Shown: positions 1 to 5,172 of the stretch, piece after piece | How positions within the stretch are numbered: position 1 is the first letter of the stretch | Layout: every line of letters begins with the position of its first letter | From: JAMCXS01 sp964459065 | Lineage (GTDB): Bacteria > Acidobacteriota > Terriglobia > UBA7540 | Direction: 5' to 3' | DNA: 5,285 nt | Assembly: GCA_964459065.1 (NCBI GenBank) | Contig: CAYWMN010000252.1 | Location: 1-5,285, forward strand | Position numbers and translations under genes: made by a program | Notes under the pieces: model-generated | Database searches by the model: none | Seen by the model: only the letters and a program-made list of their open reading frames with translations | Told to the model about the DNA's origin: nothing

Positions 1-291
1 GTTCACGTCAAAAGCCCGCACGGCGTATTGATCGTAAGCCGTCACGAAAACAAAGAATGGCGGGCTGCCCCTGCGATCCATGAGCTTCTTGATTACGCCA
101 AAACCGTCCAACCCCGGCATCTGCACGTCCAGGAATACGACGTCCGGCTTGAGTTCGCGAATCAAGCTCAACGCTTCCACGCCGTTCTTACCCTGCCCGA
201 CAACGGCTACGTCCGGGAAGTTCTTGAGTAGATAGGCCAGTTCGTCCCGCGCAGGCTTTTCATCATCAACGATCAGGGCGGAAAGCCTCAT
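1..291 (-). CDS. Response regulator, receiver domain (probable LytTR/AlgR type), C-terminus cut by window edge
   Basis: Only the first 97 residues are in the window, and the frame stays open at base 1. They form most of a CheY-like receiver domain. The acidic pocket is D9-D10-E11 in the motif VDDEKPARDEL, the phosphoacceptor is D55 in VVFLDVQMPG, and the switch threonine is T84 in FVFVTAYD. The conserved lysine should lie just beyond the edge. The stretch AYDQYAVRAFDVN is typical of receivers joined to a LytTR DNA-binding domain, so I infer a LytR/AlgR-type transcription regulator working with a sensor kinase; the output domain itself is not visible. The ATG at 291-289 is preceded by GGAAGGGTG, a good ribosome binding site. 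The gene diverges from the Nudix gene. Receiver domain is near certain; LytTR output is likely but unseen. Confidence 0.88.
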   Translation of the reverse strand, partial: MRLSALIVDDEKPARDELAYLLKNFPDVAVVGQGKNGVEALSLIRELKPDVVFLDVQMPGLDGFGVIKKLMDRRGSPPFFVFVTAYDQYAVRAFDVN

Positions 292-512
292 ATTTCACCC
301 TTCCATAACAATAACAATGGCGCCCGACAGCCCCAACCCGCCGTCAGCCCCACAGTATATCAGCCTGTTCGCCTCTCAGAAATCCATTCTGGCCCGGCCC
401 GGAAACCACAGACCGGCTCGCGGGCGCTTCCGCCGGGAGTCTGCGCGCGCTCAGCCATATTCACTTGTGGTAGCATGAATCTGAATAATCCCATAAACCA
501 AGGAAAACTCTT
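292..512. other. Divergent intergenic region between response regulator and Nudix gene
   Basis: This 221-bp region holds the 5' leaders of two divergent genes. The left side carries the candidate extended -10 for the regulator. On the right, TAGCAT at 471-476 with an upstream TGG could be a weak extended -10 for the Nudix gene, but no -35 is visible. No terminator, RNA gene or small coding frame with a ribosome binding site was seen. Confidence 0.6.
354..362 (-). promoter_or_regulatory. Candidate extended -10 promoter for the response regulator
   Basis: On the minus strand this reads TGATATACT, an extended -10 element (TGn followed by TATACT, 5 of 6 to consensus). No good -35 is seen 16-18 bp upstream, which is tolerated when the extended -10 is present. 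Transcription would start near 347 and give a 5' leader of about 55 nt before the ATG at 291. The prediction is by motif only. Confidence 0.4.
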
Positions 513-1046
513 ATGCCATCAAACGCGCGCTTGTTGAGCAGCAAGACCCTTTACAACGGACGGGTGTTGCGAGTCAAGCTTGACCGCATCATTGAACCGG
601 GCAACATCGAAGCCTCGCGGGAAGTCATCGAGCATCGCGGTTCGGTCGTCATTCTGCCCCATCTTCCCAACGGCCGAATCCTCCTCGTTCGGCAGTTCCG
701 CTATCCCGCCGGCCGCGCTCTGTGGGAATTGGTGGCGGGTTCGCTGGAGGAAGGCGAAAGCGTCAAAAGAGCCGCGCGCCGGGAGTTGCTGGAGGAAACC
801 GGCTACCGCGCGCGTTCCATCAAGCCGCTGCTGTCTTTTTACTCCAGCCCCGGATTCCTGACCGAGCGCATGCACCTTGTCGAGGCGCGGGATTTGACCT
901 ACATCGGGGCGAATCCGGAAGCCGATGAACGCATCGAGACGAGGGAGTTTACGGCCAAGGAAATCCAAAAGCTGCTTGCCGATAAAGAACTCAAGGACGG
1001 GAAAACCCTCGTCGGCCTGCTGTGGAAGCGGTTTGCGGGCGGATAA
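513..1046 (+). CDS. Nudix hydrolase, ADP-ribose pyrophosphatase type
   Basis: The 177-residue protein has a complete Nudix box at residues 76-98: G76, E82, R90-E91, E94-E95 and G97-Y98 fit GX5EX7REUXEEXGU exactly, so the Mg2+-binding catalytic helix is intact. The region before it (about 41-75: HRGSVVILP, ILLVRQFRYP, LWELVAG) and SPGF at 112-115, followed by TE, match the ADP-ribose pyrophosphatase subfamily. That subfamily hydrolyses ADP-ribose to AMP and ribose-5-phosphate in the cytoplasm and usually works as a dimer. Length is normal. The ATG at 513 has AAGGAA at 500-505, seven bases upstream. The gene stands alone. Its transcript has no terminator of its own and may end at the hairpin at 1193-1228. 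Exact substrate could differ (other nucleoside diphosphate sugars), but family assignment is secure. Confidence 0.93.
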   Translation: MPSNARLLSSKTLYNGRVLRVKLDRIIEPGNIEASREVIEHRGSVVILPHLPNGRILLVRQFRYPAGRALWELVAGSLEEGESVKRAARRELLEETGYRARSIKPLLSFYSSPGFLTERMHLVEARDLTYIGANPEADERIETREFTAKEIQKLLADKELKDGKTLVGLLWKRFAGG

Positions 1047-1108
1047 ACGCCGCTTTCGGGCCCTGTCAATAATCAAATACAAACCCCTACCGAAACGTCA
1101 ATATTCGC

Positions 1109-1136
1109 TTGACAACGCGATTCGCGACCCTATACT
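1109..1136 (+). promoter_or_regulatory. Strong sigma70-type promoter upstream of the csp leader element
   Basis: TTGACA at 1109-1114 is a perfect -35. TATACT at 1131-1136 is a 5/6 -10, and the spacer is 16 bp. Transcription should begin near 1143. This is the best promoter match in the window. It lies after the Nudix stop codon and before a strong intrinsic terminator, so it drives either a short RNA or an attenuated leader of the cold-shock gene. An 8-bp palindrome, GTGTACAC, at 1149-1156 sits just past the inferred start and could be an operator. Confidence 0.75.
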
Positions 1137-1142
1137 AAGCCG

Positions 1143-1228
1143 ATAGGAGTGTACACGGTGTTCGTACCGAAAAATTATTCATCATAAGCGATGCCAGGGG
1201 TCCGGAAGGGTTCCTGGCTTTTTTATTT
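1143..1228 (+). ncRNA. Candidate structured leader RNA or small RNA (about 85 nt) upstream of csp
   Basis: From the inferred start near 1143 the transcript has three parts. First is a hairpin at 1156-1169 (CGGTG, loop TTCG, TACCG: 5 bp with one G-U pair, capped by a UUCG tetraloop). Second is an A/U-rich unpaired stretch at 1170-1192. Third is an intrinsic terminator at 1193-1228. This is the anatomy of a free-standing small RNA. It is equally the anatomy of a transcription attenuator for the cold-shock gene that follows 58 bases later. I recognise no named RNA family. The promoter, hairpins and T-tract are visible; the function is inferred. Confidence 0.5.
1193..1228 (+). terminator. Intrinsic terminator or attenuator with GNRA-type loop
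   Basis: An 11-bp stem pairs 1193-1203 with 1208-1218. The outer six pairs are GCCAGG with CCTGGC; three G-U pairs and two C-G pairs follow inward. The GGAA loop at 1204-1207 fits GNRA. TTTTTTATTT follows at 1219-1228. It would stop transcripts from the promoter at 1109-1136 and any readthrough from the Nudix gene. No second promoter is evident between it and the cold-shock gene, so regulated readthrough is likely. Confidence 0.85.
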
Positions 1229-1276
1229 GCCGGCCAGAGCGGCTAGGGTACTTCCTGCGCCCTCTCATGGCTATAT

Positions 1277-1281
1277 GGAGG
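1277..1281 (+). promoter_or_regulatory. Ribosome binding site deciding the csp start
   Basis: GGAGG at 1277-1281 lies five bases before GTG at 1287. The in-frame ATG at 1275 overlaps this site and has no Shine-Dalgarno of its own, so GTG is preferred. Confidence 0.75.
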
Positions 1282-1286
1282 ATCCA

Positions 1287-1496
1287 GTGGCAAGACTTCA
1301 AGGAACGGTTAAATGGTTCAATAATAGCAAGGGTTACGGTTTTATCGGCCAGGACAGCGGGTCCGATGTTTTTGTACATTATACGGCCATCCAGACCGAC
1401 GGATTTAAGTCACTCCAGGAAGGTGATCTGGTCGAGTTTGAAATCGTGGATGGACAGAAAGGTCCCCAAGCCGACCACGTTACCAAAGTCGACTGA
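1287..1496 (+). CDS. Cold-shock protein (CspA family)
   Basis: The 69-residue single cold-shock domain is full length for the family. RNP1 is at residues 15-20 (KGYGFI) and RNP2 at 28-32 (VFVHY). The start is GTVKWFN at 6-12 and the end is QADHVTKVD. These OB-fold proteins bind single-stranded RNA and DNA in the cytoplasm and act as RNA chaperones or transcription antiterminators, during cold shock or constitutively. The GTG start is chosen because of GGAGG five bases upstream and because it gives the usual N-terminus; ATG at 1275 would add four residues (MEDP). Upstream lies a promoter plus a strong intrinsic terminator, with no other promoter seen, which suggests control by transcription readthrough, possibly by Csp proteins themselves. 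The exact paralogue (cspA, cspC and so on) cannot be told. Confidence 0.96.
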   Translation: MARLQGTVKWFNNSKGYGFIGQDSGSDVFVHYTAIQTDGFKSLQEGDLVEFEIVDGQKGPQADHVTKVD

Positions 1497-1734
1497 TTTT
1501 TAATTGTTTTTCCGGCGTAATCACATTACACTCTCAAGGAGCAAGGGGGTTCGTGTACCCTGTTGCAGACCCCGGTGGAATAACCAAGTCCACGCTGACT
1601 TCAGGTTCAGAGAGGCCCTCACAGGACTGCCCGAATCCTGGGCGTCATCAAAGGCGGATTTGTCCATAGGGCATGTCTTAAGATTGTGCAGCAAGCCACC
1701 GCAAGGGGTAACACCTGGGGAACAAGGAGCGAAT
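1497..1734. other. Non-coding gap between csp and the exported protein gene
   Basis: The 238 bp hold no supported gene. The reading frame of the downstream gene stays open upstream to 1504, but the translation there matches nothing I know and lacks a ribosome binding site. Weak hairpins exist: one at about 1541-1567, and two mutually exclusive ones, CAGGA/TCCTG (1622-1626 with 1636-1640) and GCCC/GGGC (1629-1632 with 1640-1643). None is followed by a clear T-tract. No good promoter is evident, although the downstream gene needs one here if it is not co-transcribed with csp. Confidence 0.5.
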
Positions 1735-2442
1735 ATGCGAAGACTGATGATGAGCCTGGCGGTTGTTGTTCTGGCCACTTTCCCAGGGCTGGCGCTTCAC
1801 GGAAGCGTTGTGCTGCTTCATCGCGATGCGCTGCGCGGGCGCCCGGCTGTGGGAACGGCGATAGCCCCGACCCTCACGGTCCCGGCTGAAACCCTCATCG
1901 GTGCGCGTGTGCTGACCGGCCTCCACACGATGGTGAACCATGTCAATGACCCCATTGTGGCAGAAATTGTCAAGCCCGTGTATGTGAGCGGCCGCCTGGC
2001 CCTGCCCGCTGGAACCATGTTTGACGGCCACATCACCAAAATCCAGCCCGCCCGCAGAATGAGGCGCGCTGGAAAGATATCTTTCCGCTTTGATCACATC
2101 ACCTTGCCGACCGGCCAGGAGGTGCCGGTCTCAGCCGTGATTGCCAGCCTTTCAAACGTGAAGAATTTGAAAGCTCAGCTTGATTCCGAAGGGCAGCTGA
2201 AGGGCCGGCATAAGAAACTTTGGAAGAGTTTTCTCACCGGGTTTTTAACGGTGGGAAGCCTCACCGCCGCGCGAGTCGCCGTTGCCAGTTCTGTGGCACT
2301 CTCGGTGGCCGCACCGGCCAGCGCCGCGGCGTTTGTCGGCTATGAAGTCTTTTTTGTGCGCGGCGGCAATGTTAACGTTCCTCCGAACACCCCTTGCCGC
2401 ATCCGTCTCAACAGTTCACTCACGGTTCAGGCTCTGACCTAG
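1735..2442 (+). CDS. Exported hypothetical protein with TrbI/VirB10-like beta-rich core
   Basis: The 235-residue protein begins with a signal-peptide-like segment: basic MRR, then a hydrophobic stretch at about 4-21. Residues 48-135 resemble the beta-domain of TrbI/VirB10-like proteins: VPAETLIGARVLTGL, then LPAGTMFDGHITKI (90-103), then ISFRFDHITLPTGQEVPVSA (115-134). Residues 166-202 are hydrophobic and Ala-rich. The last 30 residues have a second such strand motif, VNVPPNTPCRIRLNSSLTV. Stand-alone proteins of this style are, from memory, common in Acidobacteriota, and their function is unknown. I see no other secretion or conjugation genes, so a transport role is not implied. ATG 1735 is chosen over the longer open frame because AAGGAG at 1724-1729 precedes it and the signal peptide then starts properly. 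It converges on the leftward operon. Confidence 0.75.
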   Translation: MRRLMMSLAVVVLATFPGLALHGSVVLLHRDALRGRPAVGTAIAPTLTVPAETLIGARVLTGLHTMVNHVNDPIVAEIVKPVYVSGRLALPAGTMFDGHITKIQPARRMRRAGKISFRFDHITLPTGQEVPVSAVIASLSNVKNLKAQLDSEGQLKGRHKKLWKSFLTGFLTVGSLTAARVAVASSVALSVAAPASAAAFVGYEVFFVRGGNVNVPPNTPCRIRLNSSLTVQALT

Positions 2443-2444
2443 CC

Positions 2445-2460
2445 GAGGCGCCATCGCCTC
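2445..2460. terminator. Small hairpin between convergent genes, possible bidirectional terminator
   Basis: GAGGCG at 2445-2450 pairs perfectly with CGCCTC at 2455-2460 around a CCAT loop. It sits in the 23 bp separating two convergent stop codons (2442 and 2466). There is no T-tract on either side, so it may only impede or stabilise the 3' ends. Position supports the call more than sequence does. Confidence 0.35.
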
Positions 2461-2465
2461 CGTAC

Positions 2466-3434
2466 CTAGTGCTCCCGCGACGCCGCGCCCATCGAGCCCG
2501 CAGCGCTCAATTGTTGATAGTTGGCGGTCAGCTGAAGGCTGATCTCAGCCCCGTTTTGCGCTACCGCCATGCCGCTGAAAGGGTTCGGTTGGTTGGGAAA
2601 TTGGTGTTGCCAGGCCAGTTCCTGCGCCAGTTTCAGTCCTTGCAGAACCTGTTGCAGACTTCCGGCGTCTTCTGCAGATTTGCAATAAAGCTCCATATTG
2701 AGCTGTACGTTCGCGCCCGGCATGACCTTATAGCTCAACGTCTGCACGTTTTGAAAAACCTTAGCCCAGTCCAGCTGGATGGCGTTTTGCGTCGGCAACC
2801 AGTTCTGGAACCATTCGGCCACGGACCCGTGCGTGGCAATGCCCCAGATCGGAGCCTGTGTTGATAGATTCGAGATGATCTTCGCAACGCCCGAATCGGT
2901 TTCCAGGCTGGGACGCGCGCCGTTCCTCACGTCCATCATTTGGCTCAAGGTGCTGAGGGTTCCAAACCCTCCCAGGCTGGGGCCTAAAATCACCACGCAC
3001 TGCGTCTCAAGGCCGGCGCCCAAACAGTAGCCCGGCTTTCCTCCGATCTTCTGCGGAGGAATGTGCCGCTCGGCTGCGCTCGCGCGAAGCGCCTGGGAAT
3101 TGAAGCTCCCCGTCGCAAGCCCATAGAGCTGTTTCGCGGCGCCAGGTGCGGCTTCGGTCCATCCCAGAATCAAGGCGTTCACGTCGGTTTCCTTGATGCC
3201 AAGCCTGGCCATCGAGCTTTCAAGCTTTTTGAGCCACGGTCCCATATAATGCTGCCGAAGACTCGCATAATTCGGCAGCTTCCGCAGATCAGCCGGGCGC
3301 GTATACTGCACCTGAGCTGTTCCCGCGGGGAAGCTGTTGAGAGCCTCCGTTCCCAACTGCTGCGCTTTCGCAATGCCCGCGCCGATTCCCAGGGCGGCTA
3401 CCAAAGTGATCGCTCGTATTTCCCGTGTCAGCAT
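2466..3434 (-). CDS. Secreted protein of unknown function, last gene of the bactofilin operon
   Basis: The 322-residue protein has a clear signal peptide: TREIR, a hydrophobic core at about 8-22, and likely cleavage after AKA (residue 24) before QQ. The mature part opens with FPAGTAQVQYTRPADLRKLPNY, a layout reminiscent of secreted Acidobacteriota proteins that begin 'LPAxxxxVxxxDxxxLRxxP'; that resemblance is from memory and unverified. A Gly-rich segment, LGPSLGGFGTLSTL, follows mid-protein. Cysteines are few (PGYC, TQC, LYC). The C-terminal third (about 230-310) is Gln-rich and looks amphipathic. I see no catalytic motif, lipobox or anchor. The ATG at 3434 directly abuts the upstream gene's TGA (TGAATG), and AAGGAG (3448-3443) is eight bases upstream within that gene, indicating translational coupling. 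It is probably periplasmic or exported; the function is not known. Confidence 0.82.
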   Translation of the reverse strand: MLTREIRAITLVAALGIGAGIAKAQQLGTEALNSFPAGTAQVQYTRPADLRKLPNYASLRQHYMGPWLKKLESSMARLGIKETDVNALILGWTEAAPGAAKQLYGLATGSFNSQALRASAAERHIPPQKIGGKPGYCLGAGLETQCVVILGPSLGGFGTLSTLSQMMDVRNGARPSLETDSGVAKIISNLSTQAPIWGIATHGSVAEWFQNWLPTQNAIQLDWAKVFQNVQTLSYKVMPGANVQLNMELYCKSAEDAGSLQQVLQGLKLAQELAWQHQFPNQPNPFSGMAVAQNGAEISLQLTANYQQLSAAGSMGAASREH

Positions 3435-4148
3435 TCAAACATCTCCTTTTTTCAGGACCACGATTTCCCTGCGGTGTGAACGGGTCAGAAAGGTTTTCAG
3501 GCTATAATCCGCGGTCAAATTTTCCACCTCGCGGTTGGAAACCGCCGGATAAGGAAACCGGCCTTGCGATTCTGCTTCAACGCCCAGCGTGGTCAGGCTT
3601 TCAAGCGACCATCGCCCGTCCTTTCCTTCGGCAAGGCTGGCCTCGCGGAGAAAGCCGTAGAGAATTCCGCCCTTCTCCAACAACCCCAGCAGGCGGCTCA
3701 ACAGTCCGGGCAACACGTCTGCAGGAAGCAAATCCAGAAGGTGCCAGCAGCAAATCAGGCTGAGGGACTCCGGCGGGATCTCAGGCAGCAGCGCCAGAAA
3801 CTCATCCAGCGCAAAAACCATCTGGTCGTTCTGGCTGCGCCAGTAGGCCGGATCGGACCTCTGCACCGGACCGAGCATGTCCCCCACGTAAATCTTGGCC
3901 TTCCGGCTCATCAGCACCCGGACTGTCGCCACGGATACGGAGCCGCAATCAAGAATACGAGGGTCTTCGACGTCCTGCAGGTAATTCCATATCCACCGAA
4001 GGGCCTGGCTGGAAACGATGCTGCGGGAGGCTGAAGAGTCCGTCTTAGAAGCTTCGTAGGTCTTCAATGGCAATACCGGCGGGTCGGATAATTGGACGGT
4101 AACCCCGGCGCGGGGATTCAGGCTGGAGCCCCGCCTTCGGCGACGCAA
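3435..4148 (-). CDS. Class I SAM-methyltransferase-like protein with degenerate motif I
   Basis: The 237-residue protein (TTG start) has the layout of a Rossmann-type methyltransferase. A beta1 strand and loop at 64-74 read RILDCGSVSVA. A second strand ends in an acidic residue, KIYVGD (85-90). The block at 129-165 (SLSLICCWHLLDLLP, then LLEKGGILYG) matches the motif IV to post-motif region. The SAM-binding loop lacks the usual GxGxG: only G69 remains. Substrate binding may therefore be altered or lost. TTG 4148 is chosen because AGGAGGAAGG (4165-4156) precedes it seven bases away. In-frame sequence further upstream overlaps bactofilin and lacks a good start. The arginine-rich N-terminus (RRRRR) is unusual and could mean the start is further in. 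The gene follows bactofilin by 64 bp and abuts the secreted protein gene. The fold assignment is moderately sure; the activity is unknown. Confidence 0.7.
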   Translation of the reverse strand: MRRRRRGSSLNPRAGVTVQLSDPPVLPLKTYEASKTDSSASRSIVSSQALRWIWNYLQDVEDPRILDCGSVSVATVRVLMSRKAKIYVGDMLGPVQRSDPAYWRSQNDQMVFALDEFLALLPEIPPESLSLICCWHLLDLLPADVLPGLLSRLLGLLEKGGILYGFLREASLAEGKDGRWSLESLTTLGVEAESQGRFPYPAVSNREVENLTADYSLKTFLTRSHRREIVVLKKGDV

Positions 4149-4155
4149 CGCCGAA

Positions 4156-4165
4156 CCTTCCTCCT
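4156..4165 (-). promoter_or_regulatory. Strong ribosome binding site supporting a TTG start
   Basis: On the minus strand AGGAGGAAGG ends seven bases before TTG at 4148-4146. It is the best Shine-Dalgarno in the window, and it argues against the ATG at 4212, which has none and opens a different frame. Confidence 0.65.
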
Positions 4166-4212
4166 GAAAGCGCGAGCGGTCCCCAATGATGACGGGACTT
4201 GTCAGCGGACAT

Positions 4213-4734
4213 TCACTCGTCGACTTCGTAGGCGGCCGGCGCCGTGATGGGCGACTGTTCTTCCTGCCGCGGCTCGCGGAGAATATCAATGCTGCCCTTG
4301 AAGTACGCCCCTTCCTCAATGGCAATACTGCCGGAAGTCAGGTCGCCGACCACATGGCCCGTCCTGCGAACCTCAATCTTTTCGCGGGCGCTGATGTTGC
4401 CTTCGACGCTTCCAAGAATCACCACCCGCCGGGCTTCGATTTCCGCCTTGACCTTCCCATTCGAGCCCACCGTCAGGCAGTGATCCTGCAGATTGACCGA
4501 TCCGTCAAACTGGCCGTCAACCAGCAGATCTTCGTTTGCGGAGAGTTCGCCCTTCATCACAATGGAGCGCCCAATGATGGCCTGCACCTGGCCGGAGGGA
4601 ATGTCGGAGTCTCGTCGATTGCTTTCTGCCATAACGTTTTCCACCTTAGGAGTTTCGGAGTATTGGGGAGCAGACGAGGTCATCTTTGGAACGCCGGCCT
4701 GCGCCTTTTTTGCCTTTTCTTTTTCCCAAAACAT
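4213..4734 (-). CDS. Bactofilin (DUF583 family cytoskeletal protein)
   Basis: The 173-residue protein has a charged, disordered N-tail (1-50, MFWEKEKAKKAQ...) and then the bactofilin beta-helix at about 52-152. The core shows the regular turn pattern: IIGRSIVMKGEL (53-64), LLVDGQFDGSV (70-80), LTVGSNGKVKAEI (87-99), VVILGSVEGNI (104-114), IEVRRTGHVVGDL (120-132) and IAIEEGAYFKGSI (137-149). A short acidic tail, EVDE, ends it. Bactofilins self-assemble without nucleotides into filaments under the inner membrane and act as scaffolds in cell shape, division or peptidoglycan synthesis. ATG 4734 has AAGGA (4745-4741) six bases upstream. It leads a leftward operon. The usual neighbour, an M23 peptidase, is absent here; the partners are a methyltransferase-like protein and a secreted protein. 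Confidence 0.94.
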   Translation of the reverse strand: MFWEKEKAKKAQAGVPKMTSSAPQYSETPKVENVMAESNRRDSDIPSGQVQAIIGRSIVMKGELSANEDLLVDGQFDGSVNLQDHCLTVGSNGKVKAEIEARRVVILGSVEGNISAREKIEVRRTGHVVGDLTSGSIAIEEGAYFKGSIDILREPRQEEQSPITAPAAYEVDE

Positions 4735-4799
4735 AGCATGTCCTTAAAGCTGCGTCCCCGGCGGGAACAACTCCGTCCCTCCGCCCCAAACTGCCTTGC

Positions 4800-4829
4800 A
4801 TCTTAGCGCGGATCGAAAGCCTTTTGCAA
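4800..4829 (-). promoter_or_regulatory. Candidate sigma70-type promoter for the bactofilin operon
   Basis: On the minus strand TTGCAA (4829-4824, 4/6 to -35) and TAAGAT (4805-4800, 4/6 to -10) are separated by 18 bp. Transcription would begin near 4793, about 58 bases before the bactofilin ATG. The match is modest, but position and orientation are suitable. Confidence 0.4.
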
Positions 4830-5010
4830 TGCCCTTTCTCGCCGCGCGCCCTCGCCCCGCCGGGCATCCCGGCCGGGAACGGCTGCCTGGCGCCATTCGC
4901 CCCACCTTGGGCTAGCCGCGTTGCCCCCATCCCAGCGCCCCGATCTGCGCCCTGGCAAACCGGTTCTGGAAGCTCCTGCTGACCCGATTGGCCTGTTTTT
5001 TGTGTCGTTT

Positions 5011-5167
5011 TGTTTTCAACATGTTAGCAGGGACGAGATTCAGTCTGCTTTAGCTTCGTTCACTTTCGGCCCACGTATTTTCAATAACTTCCCAGCTTCG
5101 TTTTAGCTTCGTTTTTACTATTTTTTTGAACACGGCCTCTTGTTTTCAACAACTTCCTAGCTTCGTT
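5011..5167. repeat. Three boxes at exact 65-bp intervals plus AGCTTCGTT copies
   Basis: TGTTTTCAACATGTT (5011-5025), TATTTTCAATAACTT (5076-5090) and TGTTTTCAACAACTT (5141-5155) lie exactly 65 bp apart. The second and third copies extend to 28 bp with only three mismatches (5076-5103 and 5141-5168). AGCTTCGTT occurs four times: 5052-5060, 5094-5102, 5105-5113 and 5159-5167. The TTTTCAACA core differs from a DnaA-box-like TTTTCCACA by one base. The array could be a decayed tandem duplication, a set of protein-binding sites upstream of the bactofilin operon, or an origin-like element. Confidence 0.7.
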
Positions 5168-5172
5168 TGTAC

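Noticed and set aside
465..491. TTGTGG plus TAATCC as a promoter for the Nudix gene
   Set aside because: The spacer is only 15 bp and both hexamers are poor. The alternative TAGCAT at 471-476 lacks a -35, so no promoter is called.
519..1082. Long 187-codon open frame on the minus strand over the Nudix gene
   Set aside because: It is antisense to a gene with a perfect Nudix box. It has no family resemblance, and such shadows are common in GC-rich codon use.
1191..1286. Start of the cold-shock gene at ATG 1191
   Set aside because: It would translate through the terminator hairpin and add a non-family N-terminus. GTG 1287 gives the standard length with a Shine-Dalgarno.
1549..1564. GGGGGTTCGTGTACCC as a possible tRNA T-arm
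   Set aside because: The loop lacks the TTCGAnT pattern, and no acceptor, D or anticodon arm can be placed around it.
1504..1734. N-terminal extension of the exported protein gene back to 1504
   Set aside because: The extension would place 77 unrelated residues before a proper signal peptide. The ATG at 1735 has AAGGAG at the right distance and 1504 does not.
2394..2864. Plus-strand 156-codon frame starting within the 3' end of the exported protein gene
   Set aside because: It is antisense to the secreted protein gene, with no ribosome binding site and no recognisable domain.
3564..4034. Plus-strand 156-codon frame opposite the methyltransferase-like gene
   Set aside because: It is Gln/Arg-rich shadow sequence with no motif; the minus strand has the SAM-fold pattern and the operon context.
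4186..4806. 206-codon plus-strand frame opposite bactofilin
   Set aside because: It is longer than bactofilin, but the minus strand shows the full bactofilin repeat pattern and a Shine-Dalgarno. The plus frame shows neither and ends in low-complexity sequence.
4859..4873. GCCGGG-CAT-CCCGGC hairpin as a terminator
   Set aside because: There is no T-tract on either strand, and it lies upstream of the bactofilin promoter with no transcript visibly ending there.
4646..4930. 94-codon minus-strand frame overlapping the bactofilin start
   Set aside because: It overlaps bactofilin in another frame, is Gly/Arg-rich and lacks family resemblance.
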